Assembly: GCA_002452335.1 (NCBI GenBank)
Contig: DKFJ01000005.1
Location: 156,972-220,971 of the forward strand
DNA length: 64,000 nucleotides
Direction: 5' to 3'
Source of the DNA: Deferribacteraceae bacterium UBA6799
GTDB lineage: Bacteria; Chrysiogenota; Deferribacteres; Deferribacterales; Geovibrionaceae
The translations under genes and the position numbers were made by a program. Under the pieces are notes generated by a model. That model was not told the origin of the DNA and ran no database searches. It saw only the letters and a program-made list of their open reading frames with translations. Shown here one piece after another: positions 32,402 to 41,754 of the stretch (positions are counted from its first letter, which is position 1; each line of letters begins with the position of its first letter).

Positions 32402-34324
32402 TTAATTTCTGGCAGTTTTAATCAAGTTTTTTCCGGACTCCGCCTGACTGACCTCACAGTCCGCAGGCAGGTTGTCCTCAGCAAACGCTTCCTCGATCAT
32501 ACGCCGGCTGCGGCATAGGCTGCCGACCACCGCTCCTCTGTACGAGTCTATATACTTTAATACAATACCTTGAGGAACTTGAAAATCTATTTTTTGCCCG
32601 TCAGGCAATATTCTTCTCTGAAAAGAGGCTATCACCGGAGCGGCCAGAGCGCCCCCTGTGCCTTTCTCTCCCATGCTTCTGGAATCGTCATAGCCCACCC
32701 ACGCCACCACTGCGTAGGGCGGAAAAACAGCCACGGTCCACGCGTCCTTATACTCGTCCGTGGTGCCTGTTTTGGCGGCGGTGCCGGGCATCAGCCCGCT
32801 GCCCCTTGCCGTACCTATTCTGGGTACATCCTGCATAATGTGAAGCGCCTGAAAGGCGGCAGTCTCCGGAACGATCCGCTCAGGGATCTTTCTGTCTATA
32901 TAGACAGGTCTGCCTCCGGCATCTCTCACATCCATGATGAATCCGATATCTTTTTTTACTCCGTAACTCCCCAGCGCCGCATATACCTTCGCCAGATTAA
33001 GCGGGGTCACGGGGAATATTCCCAGAGGCATAGCCAGATACGGTTTGATATCATATTCCATACCGAACCCCTTTGCGGTGTCCGCCACATTTTTCAGCCC
33101 GGTCAGCAGTCCCAGGCGTATGGTGGCGTTATTCAGCGAAAAGACCAGTCCCTTTCTCAGCGGGATGACACCCATGTAATAATCCTCAAAATTGGCGGGG
33201 CTGTATGGTTTTCCATGATTCTTATATTCATACTGCTTATCCAGAATAAGCTGATTGGGTCTGAATCCATTGGCAAAAGCGGTCACATAGACCATCGGCT
33301 TGAACGTGGAACCGATCTGTCTCTTCATCTGCATGGTTCTGTAGCGGGTTTTGCTGCTGGCCGCCAGAGCTTCAATGGCGGAATCCTCATAGTTCACCAC
33401 GGCGACGGCTATGCTGATCCCTTCCGGATATTTTGCCAGTCTCTCCGCCACAGCCTCTTCCGCCGCTTTCACCGCTGTCATGCTGATTCCGGATATCACA
33501 GTCAGCTCGCCGATGGGTTTGATACCTCTCTCCTCCATCTCCTGAAGAATCAGCGAGGTGAACTGCGGATAGGCGGTCATCTCTGTCGGCTGTCTGTATT
33601 CTATGTTCAGATATGGCTTGTCATAATCCTGTCTGCCCACGGACGTGACATAACCCGAAAAATCAGCCATGCGCCCGTAAAACCCGTCCCTGTCCGCCTC
33701 CGGCAGATATCCCAGCGTCAGCAGAGACATGAGCCACAGTGTCTGGCTGGGCTCCAAGGCGTCTATGGGTCTATCGAAATAATATAGCGACGCTGACTGC
33801 ATGCCCCATACGTCATTCTGCATGTAGGCGTTCGCCATATAGGCGTTATACAGCCTGTCTATGCCGTATTTTTCCATCAGCTCTGACGCTGTTTTATACA
33901 TTATCAGTTTTTTGTTGGGGTTAGCGGAATATATGGACGACGCTTTCTGCGCCAGCGCTATGACAAAACAGTCACGCAGTCCCTCCAGAGGTATGTCATA
34001 CTCATTGAGAATGTCATAGTCCTCCTGAGACGGGCGCTCGCACTGAAGAATATGCTCTCCGGCATAGTTCATCATCAGCAGCATCTCTGCGGGGACATAA
34101 GACGGCATAGGTTCTGCCATCTCAAATATCTTTCTATACAGCAGAACCCCGTCTTTCGACAGTATCCTGACTGCTCTGGTTTTCTTATCAGATATAAAAA
34201 TACTTTCCGTATCAGTGGGATACAGAGCAAGATCGACCTTGTCGTTTTTATGCAGTCCGGCGCAAGACAATGTGAAAAACAATGTCACCGACAAGATAAA
34301 GACGGCAAGGTAAAGGTATCTCAT
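32402..34324 (-). CDS. Class A penicillin-binding-protein-like transpeptidase with degenerate transglycosylase half
   Basis: The C-terminal half is a penicillin-binding transpeptidase: SxxK at S339-K342 (GSTFKP), SxN at S396-N398, and KTG at 518-520, so peptide cross-linking should work. The N-terminal half resembles the end of a GT51 transglycosylase (MQNDVWGMQSASLYYFDRP near 168-186, like the usual YLN...YG...AAxxYFgk block). The catalytic ED..F block is replaced by a diverged sequence, and the STITQQ region is not found. The N-terminus is a membrane anchor. A Cys at 21 (TLSC) makes a poor lipobox. It may be transpeptidase-only. Confidence 0.8.
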   Translation of the reverse strand: MRYLYLAVFILSVTLFFTLSCAGLHKNDKVDLALYPTDTESIFISDKKTRAVRILSKDGVLLYRKIFEMAEPMPSYVPAEMLLMMNYAGEHILQCERPSQEDYDILNEYDIPLEGLRDCFVIALAQKASSIYSANPNKKLIMYKTASELMEKYGIDRLYNAYMANAYMQNDVWGMQSASLYYFDRPIDALEPSQTLWLMSLLTLGYLPEADRDGFYGRMADFSGYVTSVGRQDYDKPYLNIEYRQPTEMTAYPQFTSLILQEMEERGIKPIGELTVISGISMTAVKAAEEAVAERLAKYPEGISIAVAVVNYEDSAIEALAASSKTRYRTMQMKRQIGSTFKPMVYVTAFANGFRPNQLILDKQYEYKNHGKPYSPANFEDYYMGVIPLRKGLVFSLNNATIRLGLLTGLKNVADTAKGFGMEYDIKPYLAMPLGIFPVTPLNLAKVYAALGSYGVKKDIGFIMDVRDAGGRPVYIDRKIPERIVPETAAFQALHIMQDVPRIGTARGSGLMPGTAAKTGTTDEYKDAWTVAVFPPYAVVAWVGYDDSRSMGEKGTGGALAAPVIASFQRRILPDGQKIDFQVPQGIVLKYIDSYRGAVVGSLCRSRRMIEEAFAEDNLPADCEVSQAESGKNLIKTARN

Positions 34325-34328
34325 GTCA

Positions 34329-34919
34329 TCAGCCTGTTTTACCCGCGAGATATTCTTTCAGAGACTGAAGCGCCATGTTCCTGTGGCTGATGCTGTTCTT
34401 CTCTTCGTCCGACAGCTCCGCCATATGGCGTCCGTCATGCAGAAGAAAGATAACATCATACCCGAAACCGCCTTCGCCTCTGTATTCTCTGGCTATCTCG
34501 CCCTGACACATTCCTCCGAACGTTTTTTCCACCGCCCCGCCTATGGCGAGAGCTATCACGCAGACATAGCTGGCTCCACGCTCTCCGTCCGGCACTTGCT
34601 CCATTACGGCGAGCAGTTTTTCATTGTTGTCAGCGTCTGTGGCGTTGGGTCCGGCGAACCGGGCGCTGTATATTCCGGGCGCTCCTTCCAGCACGTCTAC
34701 AGATATACCGGAATCATCCGCTATGACATAGCCGTCGAGCATCATGGACAGCGCCTTCGCCTTGAGCGAGGCATTCTCCAGAAATGTGTTTCCGGTTTCA
34801 GCCACATCTATATCGCCCTCTATATAGTCATGGGCGCTCACCACCTCATAACCCTCAAGAATCTGGGCGATCTCTTTGAGTTTGTGTTTATTCTTTGTCG
34901 CTACATATATTCTCATCAT
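34329..34919 (-). CDS. rdgB: XTP/dITP diphosphatase (RdgB/HAM1)
   Basis: The enzyme removes deaminated purine triphosphates such as dITP and XTP. It opens IYVATKNKHKLKEIAQIL, has DYIEGDIDVAETGNTFLENASLKA, the ADDSGISVDVLEGAPGIYSARFAG signature, and GGFGYDVIF. Length 196 residues. The ATG overlaps the rph stop as ATGA, a very common rph-rdgB pairing. Confidence 0.95.
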   Translation of the reverse strand: MMRIYVATKNKHKLKEIAQILEGYEVVSAHDYIEGDIDVAETGNTFLENASLKAKALSMMLDGYVIADDSGISVDVLEGAPGIYSARFAGPNATDADNNEKLLAVMEQVPDGERGASYVCVIALAIGGAVEKTFGGMCQGEIAREYRGEGGFGYDVIFLLHDGRHMAELSDEEKNSISHRNMALQSLKEYLAGKTG

Positions 34920-35629
34920 CTGTCCAATAATTTATTCTGCGCCGATATCAGCGTGTTTATACCGATAAAGGCAGTGTCTATCATATCGTTCAGGCTGTCT
35001 CTGGAGAATGCCATCCCCTCAGCGCATCCCTGTATCTCTATTATGTCCTTTCCATCCTTAACCACCAGATTCAGGTCGACATCCGCCCTGCTGTCCTCTG
35101 TATATTCCAGATCCAGCAGCAGCTCGCCGTCCACTATCCCCACACTCACGGCGCATACATTCCCCTGAACCGGGTTTTCTTTCAGTACGCCCTCTTTCAC
35201 CATCTTTTCGCCGGCTATCCACAGAGCGCAGAACCCGCCAGTGATGGCGGCTGTGCGTGTGCCTCCGTCCGCCTGAAGAACATCACAGTCTATAATTATT
35301 GTGTTTTCACCCATTTTTTCGAAATCAACGGCGGCTCTGAGACTCCTGCCAACCAGACGGGATATCTCCATGGTTCTGCCGTCTTCCTTGCCCCTCTTTG
35401 ATTCTCTCTGGTTTCTGGTGTGCGTGGCACGGGGAAGCATGGCATACTCTGCCGTTACCCAGCCTCTGCCGGAATCTTTCAGAAAAGGCGGTACTCCCTG
35501 AGAAAATGTGGCGTTGCACAGCACTTTTGTTCCGCCGAACTCCACCAGCACAGAACCCTCCGGGTGTTTTACATAATCACGGGTCATGACGACCCTGCGC
35601 ATCTCGTCCTTCTGTCTGTTGTCTCTCAT
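34916..35629 (-). CDS. rph: Ribonuclease PH
   Basis: RNase PH trims tRNA 3' ends by phosphorolysis. Conserved parts include GSVLVEFGGTKVLCNATF, the basic TRNQRESKRGKEDGRTMEISRL-type loop (read around residues 75-97), DCDVLQADGGTRTAAITGGF, and DLEYTEDSRADVDLNLV. Length 237 residues. AAGGA stands before the ATG. Confidence 0.95.
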   Translation of the reverse strand: MRDNRQKDEMRRVVMTRDYVKHPEGSVLVEFGGTKVLCNATFSQGVPPFLKDSGRGWVTAEYAMLPRATHTRNQRESKRGKEDGRTMEISRLVGRSLRAAVDFEKMGENTIIIDCDVLQADGGTRTAAITGGFCALWIAGEKMVKEGVLKENPVQGNVCAVSVGIVDGELLLDLEYTEDSRADVDLNLVVKDGKDIIEIQGCAEGMAFSRDSLNDMIDTAFIGINTLISAQNKLLDR

Positions 35630-35638
35630 TATATATCC

Positions 35639-36370
35639 TTACTCGCTTAAAACCAGCGCTCCGGGGAACGTCTCCGAGTTATTCTGCTGAAATCTCTCAG
35701 CGTCCTCTCTGGTTGTAAAACCTTTTACTTTTATACGAAAATACTCGACACCGTTCACATCGGCCGATTCTATGAACGAATTGGGGATGCTGGCGGCTAT
35801 CTCCTCCGCATTCTGACGTACTGAATATGATGCGAGCTGAACAGTATAGAGCCCCTCTTCGGGAATCTCTTCCTGCGGGTTGATCAGCGTCAGCTCCACC
35901 TTTGTCAGTCCCTTGCCTATCAGCTCCAGCTCGGATGCGGCTGTGTATGACAGATCGACTATTCTGCCGGGCACATGGGGACCTCTGTCGTTTATGCGAA
36001 CCACAACGGATTTTCCGGTCTCCTTGCAGTCCACACGAACCAGACTGCCCATAGGAAGCTGCTTGTGCGCCGCTGTCCTGTCGAACATGTTATAACGCTC
36101 ACCGCTGGAGGTTTTTTTCCCGTGATCCTCTTTTCCGTACCACGAAGCGATCCCCTCCTGATGAAAAGATTTCACGAATTTCATCCGGTGATATGTGATT
36201 CCTCTGACTGTGTAGGGTTTGTCGAATATAGCTCCCAGCACCTGCGCTCCCACGGGTATTCTGGGGTCGTCGTCACGGCTTATGGGCGTGTCCTCGGCGA
36301 AAGCGGTGAAAGCGGTCAGCGCAAAAAGAGCTAAGCTAAGAAGTTTGATTTTCCATGTAAATCTGTTCAA
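35639..36370 (-). CDS. rlpA: RlpA-like septal lytic transglycosylase with SPOR domain
   Basis: A signal peptide (to about residue 25, AFA) precedes a double-psi beta-barrel domain with GIASWYGKEDHGKKTSSGERYNM and the VRINDRGPHVPGRIVDLS motif, and a C-terminal SPOR domain (YTVQLASYSVRQNAEEIA) that binds denuded glycan at the septum. RlpA cleaves such glycan in some bacteria. The start appears to be TTG, overlapping mnmH by 35 bases; no in-frame ATG would keep the signal peptide. Confidence 0.88.
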   Translation of the reverse strand: MNRFTWKIKLLSLALFALTAFTAFAEDTPISRDDDPRIPVGAQVLGAIFDKPYTVRGITYHRMKFVKSFHQEGIASWYGKEDHGKKTSSGERYNMFDRTAAHKQLPMGSLVRVDCKETGKSVVVRINDRGPHVPGRIVDLSYTAASELELIGKGLTKVELTLINPQEEIPEEGLYTVQLASYSVRQNAEEIAASIPNSFIESADVNGVEYFRIKVKGFTTREDAERFQQNNSETFPGALVLSE

Positions 36371-37379
36371 GCTGTTTTTTCCCCTCTTCTATATTTTCAT
36401 ACCTGATCACATAATCAGGGTTTTCGGGTATAGACCGCCTGTACAGGGGGTCATAATACGACTCAAGCAGAATCTTTGTAAAAGTCTCGTAATCTTTGAC
36501 ATCCAGCAGTTTAGAAAGTTCGTCCACGCCGGATTTGCCTATAAATCTTTTCAGTCTGTCCAGTGAACGCCTGATATCATCTATATACAGACTGGGTTTA
36601 TAATTGTCCACCGTAAAGCGGATCCTGGCGTCCAGCGGCACATCGGCCACCACGTTTATACAGGTGTTCATGCGGGTGAAGAGTTTCCGGGGTATGGACA
36701 CCCTGCCTATCTTCATGCTCTCGCCCTCCACCAGATAGACTCCCATCCCTTTATTATAGAAAGTATGCCATATTTTTGTCTCAAAATTCTTCTGATTCAC
36801 CGTCTCGTAACCCGGCTCGTCCACATCTCCGAAATTGGATCCCTTGTGGCACGCCGCTTTTTCCAGATCTAGCACCCTGAGCCCCTCTGATTCCAGACTG
36901 CGCAGAACGTGGGTCTTGGCGCTGCCGGTGGGACCGTGCAGGTTGATGAAACTGTACTCATCAGAAAAATCATTAAAAAAATCGTTAACGTGATTTCTGA
37001 AAACCTTGTACCCGCCCTGAAGCCTGAAAATATTCACACCTGTCAGCGTCATCAGCCCCACAGCGCTTCCGCTGCGCAGACCGCCCCGCCAGCAGTAGGC
37101 GACCGTCATCCTATGATTTTTAGACGCTTCCATGATCTGTCTGACAAACTGAGGGAGTTTTGGGCTGATAATGTCCACACCCAGCATGCGGGCGTCTTTC
37201 GGTCCTTTCTGCACATAACATGTGCCCACCAGCGCCCGTTCGGCGTCATCCAGCAGAGGGACATTGACAGACAGGGGTATATTGTCGTGGATAAACTCGG
37301 ACGGGGAGCGGACGTCTATCAGATTGATATTGTCCAGCCCCTTTTCAAGGATAAATGACAGAGTAAGCTCTTCCTGCAT
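36336..37379 (-). CDS. mnmH: tRNA 2-selenouridine synthase
   Basis: MnmH (SelU, YbbB) replaces sulfur with selenium at wobble uridine 34 of certain tRNAs, using selenophosphate. An N-terminal rhodanese domain holds the catalytic Cys (C96 in AYCWRGGLRS). A C-terminal P-loop domain has HGPTGSAKTHVLR at 148-160. At 347 residues it is full length. It implies that the cell makes selenophosphate (SelD, not in this window). The start overlaps the LysR gene stop as TAATG, which suggests joint control by that regulator. Confidence 0.93.
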   Translation of the reverse strand: MQEELTLSFILEKGLDNINLIDVRSPSEFIHDNIPLSVNVPLLDDAERALVGTCYVQKGPKDARMLGVDIISPKLPQFVRQIMEASKNHRMTVAYCWRGGLRSGSAVGLMTLTGVNIFRLQGGYKVFRNHVNDFFNDFSDEYSFINLHGPTGSAKTHVLRSLESEGLRVLDLEKAACHKGSNFGDVDEPGYETVNQKNFETKIWHTFYNKGMGVYLVEGESMKIGRVSIPRKLFTRMNTCINVVADVPLDARIRFTVDNYKPSLYIDDIRRSLDRLKRFIGKSGVDELSKLLDVKDYETFTKILLESYYDPLYRRSIPENPDYVIRYENIEEGKKQLEQIYMENQTS

Positions 37380-38266
37380 TATTTGAATTTTAACAGCGTG
37401 TCTATATAATGCTTAAGCAGTTTCTTGTTCGTGCGGTTCTTGCTGTAGACCACATAAACCTCTTTCTCCACCACAAGGTCAGTGACAGGTATCGCCTTGA
37501 TACTGCCGTCGCACTCGTCTGTCAGCGCCATTTCAGACATGAAGGCGATGCCCAGCTCTTTTTTAACTGCGTTTTTGATAGAGAAAGTCGAGCTGAGTAC
37601 AGCCACCGTCTTAAGGCTCTCGAAATCGTATCCTTTCTGCTTGAACCCGTGCTCAACACTGGCTCTGGTTCCTGATCCGATCTCTCTGGTGATGAAATCC
37701 TCACCCAGTATCTCTTCGATGAATACGCTGCCTCTGGTGTAGAATTTATGATTCTTATGCACTATCAGGACTATTTTATCTTTTGTAAGAACTTTATATT
37801 CAAGATCTTTTTTAGGTATTTTTCTGGCGACCACAGCCAGATCGAGTATGCCGTCTGACAGTCTCTGGATTATGGTCTGTGTCCCGCCGTTATCTATGGT
37901 AAAGAAGGTTTTGGGGTAGTCCTCCTTAAACTTCTTGATAACCTCAGGAAGAATAAACTCAGCGGCAACAGTGCTGTAGCCTATGTGCAGATGTCCGCTT
38001 ACTTCGTTTAAAAACTCTTTGACCGCCTCATGTGATCTCTCTCTGAGGTCGAGGATGTCCACCGCATAGGGGAAGAATATCTGCCCCGCCTCTGTGAGAA
38101 CGACCTCTTTGGAAAGTCTGTCGAAGAGCTTCACCCCGAGCTGTTCCTCAAGAGTGCTGATATGTGTTGAAATGGTAGGCTGACTTAAAAGGAGTTTCTC
38201 TGCCGCTCTGGAAAATGATTTGTATTTCGCCACGAAAACGAAAGCCTCGATCTGCTTAAAGTCCAT
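37379..38266 (-). CDS. LysR-family regulator, probably selenium-associated
   Basis: The N-terminal winged helix (FVAKYKSFSRAAEKLLLSQP, then ISTLEEQLGVKLFDRL) and the C-terminal periplasmic-binding-like sensor domain are both complete (295 residues). Its stop overlaps the mnmH start by one base, so both are one transcription unit. A family of LysR regulators is known to travel with selenium genes; assignment to that family is by context. AGGAG precedes the ATG. A dyad lies just upstream and may be its own binding site. Confidence 0.85.
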   Translation of the reverse strand: MDFKQIEAFVFVAKYKSFSRAAEKLLLSQPTISTHISTLEEQLGVKLFDRLSKEVVLTEAGQIFFPYAVDILDLRERSHEAVKEFLNEVSGHLHIGYSTVAAEFILPEVIKKFKEDYPKTFFTIDNGGTQTIIQRLSDGILDLAVVARKIPKKDLEYKVLTKDKIVLIVHKNHKFYTRGSVFIEEILGEDFITREIGSGTRASVEHGFKQKGYDFESLKTVAVLSSTFSIKNAVKKELGIAFMSEMALTDECDGSIKAIPVTDLVVEKEVYVVYSKNRTNKKLLKHYIDTLLKFK

Positions 38267-38281
38267 AGATTTTCTCCTGCC

Positions 38282-38301
38282 TTTTCAATATATGTTGAAA
38301 A
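38282..38301. promoter_or_regulatory. Candidate LysR autoregulatory site
   Basis: TTTTCAA and TTGAAAA form a perfect dyad with a six-base centre, 15 bases before the LysR start. The spacing gives a T-N11-A type centre usual for LysR sites. Confidence 0.4.
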
Positions 38302-38352
38302 TACCATAAATATAGAAAAAATCAATACTCAAATAAACCCAGAACACCTATT

Positions 38353-40059
38353 CTATTCGTCATGCCCGGCGAGACAGTCGTAAGATGCCTTATAAACTGC
38401 TGTATATGGAAATTTGCGATAAACTTTTTTCACGCAGGATATATCGGATGAACCTATAATGAACGTTTTCCCAAAAAGACTTTCCGCTGTTTTATTATCA
38501 AAAACAGCCAGTCCCTTCCTGTCATCTGTCAGAACACTAAGCAGCGGCTTATTTTTTTCATTATCAGTAAACTTCTGATGACCCAGAAAAAGCACTTTGT
38601 CTACAGGTGTTTGCACGTCAAGACGAATTCCGGAACATTGCCCCTCACCGTCACACGGCACATAAACATACAGACCTTCCCCTCCGGATACGGCATAATC
38701 TTCCTGAAACAGAAAAATAAACAGATCCTCTCCGCCGCCGAGACGAATAAGAGGTTCTCTCTCACTATTGACGGAAGCTATAGCTTTCTGTGTCAGCATG
38801 CTGCCCTCTTTGAACTGAGTAGCCCCATCGGAGGAGCACCTTACTTTTTTCAGATATTCCACCAGAAAACCGTGATCCCATCCGCACACGGCACGGCTTC
38901 CCTCCGGCACTGGAGCCTCCCGCAGGGCGGAATAGACGCCGGATGAGACATAAGGCGCAGGAACAAAACCCAGTTGGGGACGCACAAGAAACACACAGAG
39001 AAAAAAAGCCAGAGACAGAGACAGATGGTAGGCGTACCCGCCCGCCCTCTTAGCGGCATACCGGCAGAGAAAGCCTATACCAGCTCCCACGAAGGGCGCC
39101 AGATACATACCGAACCTCTCGCCCCGGAAAAAGACCAGCAAACCGATAAACAGCACCGGAAGAAGCAGAAGTATCTGTCTGAAAAGAAAGACACAGGAGA
39201 TAAGCCCCGCCAGCACAGCATATTTATATGAACCCAGAAGCTTCAGCGTTTCAGAAAAACCATGAACCCTAAGCTCGCTCACGTCCTGATGCCAGCTCCT
39301 GACCGTTTCAGGAAATATGAAAGTTTTCAGACTGCCGAAAGCCTCTAACGCAGGAAAACCGCCGCTGAACAACAGAAACAGCAGCAGAGCGGACAACACT
39401 GACTTCAGGTCTCTTCTGGCAGATGTAAGATACGCTCCCAGAACACTCAGCCACATAAAAGTGAATATTCCGTGAAAATACCAGTAATAGTGAAACAGAC
39501 ACGACAGCCCGGCAAGGGCGGAGAAAAGATAAAGCCTCTTGTCCGTCAGCCGGATGAAAAGCGGCGCCAGAAACATGAAAAAAAGATTGAGAGAATCGGT
39601 ATCCGCCTGAAAAGCCGTGGTGCGGGAAAGATATATAAAGCTTAGCGAGCCTGTCACAGCGGCGCCTATGCCGGAAGCCGGATAACCCGCCAGATAAAAG
39701 AACAGTCCCAGCGGAAAAACAAAAAGCCCCGACAGAAAAACAGTCAGCAGACTGGAAGACACCTCATAACTCAGCCCCGTCAATGACGACACTCTGTCTA
39801 TCATCTCCGGCAGAAGCGGTCTGAACCGAGGCACAGACGCCTGCGTGGGAAAGCCGGACAGAGGATCCGTTCCTCCGGTGTAGCTCTCTGCATATCTCAT
39901 CCAGCGATAGCTGTCATTGCTCGTCATTATTATGTCATTGCCCGCATGGTGAGCGGGACTGTCCATTATGATGACGTGCTGACGGTATCTGACCGCCGCA
40001 GACAGAGCATATACCAGCATCAGAAGGGATATGAAAAAAATCAGTCTTTTGTATTTCAT
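38353..40059 (-). CDS. pglB: PglB/STT3-family oligosaccharyltransferase
   Basis: This enzyme would move a lipid-linked glycan to asparagine in periplasmic proteins. The 568-residue protein has about 11-13 membrane helices and a periplasmic C-terminal domain. Matches to Campylobacter PglB in order: NDSY at 48-51 (catalytic Asp), SRTTAFQADTDSL with the DxD at 153-155, an Asp/Glu loop (DVSEL, E262), the GERF arginine at R315, and GWDHG at 393-397 in place of WWDYG, followed by a SSDG segment. The first Trp of that motif is missing and the domain is shorter than PglB (about 713 residues). Its ATG lies directly after the pepA terminator, with no clear ribosome site. Confidence 0.72.
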   Translation of the reverse strand: MKYKRLIFFISLLMLVYALSAAVRYRQHVIIMDSPAHHAGNDIIMTSNDSYRWMRYAESYTGGTDPLSGFPTQASVPRFRPLLPEMIDRVSSLTGLSYEVSSSLLTVFLSGLFVFPLGLFFYLAGYPASGIGAAVTGSLSFIYLSRTTAFQADTDSLNLFFMFLAPLFIRLTDKRLYLFSALAGLSCLFHYYWYFHGIFTFMWLSVLGAYLTSARRDLKSVLSALLLFLLFSGGFPALEAFGSLKTFIFPETVRSWHQDVSELRVHGFSETLKLLGSYKYAVLAGLISCVFLFRQILLLLPVLFIGLLVFFRGERFGMYLAPFVGAGIGFLCRYAAKRAGGYAYHLSLSLAFFLCVFLVRPQLGFVPAPYVSSGVYSALREAPVPEGSRAVCGWDHGFLVEYLKKVRCSSDGATQFKEGSMLTQKAIASVNSEREPLIRLGGGEDLFIFLFQEDYAVSGGEGLYVYVPCDGEGQCSGIRLDVQTPVDKVLFLGHQKFTDNEKNKPLLSVLTDDRKGLAVFDNKTAESLFGKTFIIGSSDISCVKKVYRKFPYTAVYKASYDCLAGHDE

Positions 40060-40061
40060 AT

Positions 40062-40085
40062 AAAAAAGGGGGACGAAAGTCCCCC
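40062..40085 (-). terminator. Intrinsic terminator of pepA
   Basis: GGGGGAC pairs with GTCCCCC around a four-base loop and is followed on the minus strand by TTTTTTAT. It starts five bases after the pepA stop and ends just before the pglB ATG. Confidence 0.9.
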
Positions 40086-40090
40086 GTTTA

Positions 40091-41590
40091 TCAGTTTGCC
40101 TCAGCGTAATGCACTTTTATAAATCTGTTCAGCAGACGTATGCCGAATCCGGTGGCGTATTTGCCGAATATCGGGTGTTCCTCTTCGATATAAGCCGGAC
40201 CGGCTATATCCAGATGTATCCAGGGCCAGTTGTCCACGAACTCCTGAAGGAAGAGTCCGGCGATGACAGAACCAGCCTCGCCCTTTTGTCTGGCTATGTT
40301 GCGCAGATCGGCGTTGTCGCTCTTCACCCTTTTCTGATAAGAGGGCAGAAGAGGCAGTTCCCATATGTCTTCCGCTATATCGTATGATATGTCTGTTATG
40401 TTCTTAGCGAGAAATTTTCTGTTGCTGAAGAGTCCGGCGCAGTGTTTGCCCAGAGCTATGATACAGGCGCCTGTCAGGGTGGCGGCGTCTATGATCACTT
40501 CCGGGTCGGACTGGGTGGCTGTGTAGAGAGCGTCAGCGAGTATCAGCCTGCCTTCGGCGTCTGTGTTCAGTATCTCTACAGTTTTTCCCATGGCGCTGGT
40601 GAGTATATCGCCCGGTTTATAGGCGTTCGTGCCGATGATGTTCTCCACCATCGGAATATATGTCTTTATATTCACTTTCAGCCCGGTTTCACTGGCTGTC
40701 TTTGTCACGGCAAACATTGCGGCGGCGCCAGCCATGTCTGTTTTCATATCCTCAATGGAACCTGTGGGTTTCAGGTTTGTTCCGCCTGAGTCATATGTAA
40801 CGCCTTTTCCCACCAGAGCGATGTGCTTGGGGCTTTCGGGGTTGCCGTTGTATTCCATGATAACCATTCTGGGCAGGTTCGGGCTTCCTTTTCCCACTCC
40901 GTATACCATAGGGAATTTTTCGCTCAGTTCTGCCATGTCGTCCACCACGGTCACCTTAAGGTTTCCGCCCTCAGCCTCTTTCACCTTCGCGGCGAAAATT
41001 TCAGGTGTCAGGTCGGCGGGAGGCGTGTTCACCAGATCTCTCGCCATATATATATTGTCGAACTGGATGTTCCACTCGGCGGCGTTGTCGTCTATATATC
41101 TTTTCAGTTTGGTGTAGGATGTGATTATCTCCACCTCATCGAACTGATAGCTCTTCTCCTGTTTGGATTTATAAACATCGAAGCTGTACTGACCGAAGAA
41201 AAAACCGTCCAGAAAAGCCGCTGTGTACTGCGGGTCTTTCTTGTCCATGTATATATCTTCGAAAGCGATCATGGAAAAGCTGGATATTCTCTCTTTTTTC
41301 AGCAGTTTGGCGAATGTTGAGCCGAGCTCCATATAATATCTGGAATCCTGAGGGTCTTTAGACACGCTCACCAGATATATCTTTTTCAGCTTGCCGCCTA
41401 TCTCCATGAAGAAAGAGGAGAACTCCTTCTCATCATATGAGAAATAATCGGAAGCTATCATGTCGTTGATCTCATCTTCTATCTTTTTGCCTGTGAGGGC
41501 TTTAAGAGCTCGCATATTGCGGTAAACGGGAATCAGAACGGCATCTTTCTTTGAATTGAGGGCGGTTTTTTTTCTACAGGAAATTTTCAT
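40091..41590 (-). CDS. pepA: Leucyl aminopeptidase (M17 family)
   Basis: This cytosolic metallopeptidase removes N-terminal residues from peptides. The C-terminal catalytic domain has GKGVTYDSGGTNLKP, the DMAGAAAM metal-ligand motif, and the family signature NTDAEGRLILADAL. Its 499 residues are normal. The ATG at 41590 and an adjacent GTG at 41593 are both possible, with GAGG nine or six bases upstream. Upstream, 200 bases up to tRNA-fMet hold nothing else recognisable. Confidence 0.95.
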   Translation of the reverse strand: MKISCRKKTALNSKKDAVLIPVYRNMRALKALTGKKIEDEINDMIASDYFSYDEKEFSSFFMEIGGKLKKIYLVSVSKDPQDSRYYMELGSTFAKLLKKERISSFSMIAFEDIYMDKKDPQYTAAFLDGFFFGQYSFDVYKSKQEKSYQFDEVEIITSYTKLKRYIDDNAAEWNIQFDNIYMARDLVNTPPADLTPEIFAAKVKEAEGGNLKVTVVDDMAELSEKFPMVYGVGKGSPNLPRMVIMEYNGNPESPKHIALVGKGVTYDSGGTNLKPTGSIEDMKTDMAGAAAMFAVTKTASETGLKVNIKTYIPMVENIIGTNAYKPGDILTSAMGKTVEILNTDAEGRLILADALYTATQSDPEVIIDAATLTGACIIALGKHCAGLFSNRKFLAKNITDISYDIAEDIWELPLLPSYQKRVKSDNADLRNIARQKGEAGSVIAGLFLQEFVDNWPWIHLDIAGPAYIEEEHPIFGKYATGFGIRLLNRFIKVHYAEAN

Positions 41591-41754
41591 CACTCAAGAC
41601 CTCGGTAAAAGTTTGTTTGCTGACAATATTAATCACCTTTTTCACAAGAAATTCAAGTATAAACCGCACATTTTCTCATAAATAATAAAAAAAAATAAAA
41701 AATCACCCGCTTTCCGAATGTCAGAATTAATTTATAAAAAAATAAAATTGCTGG

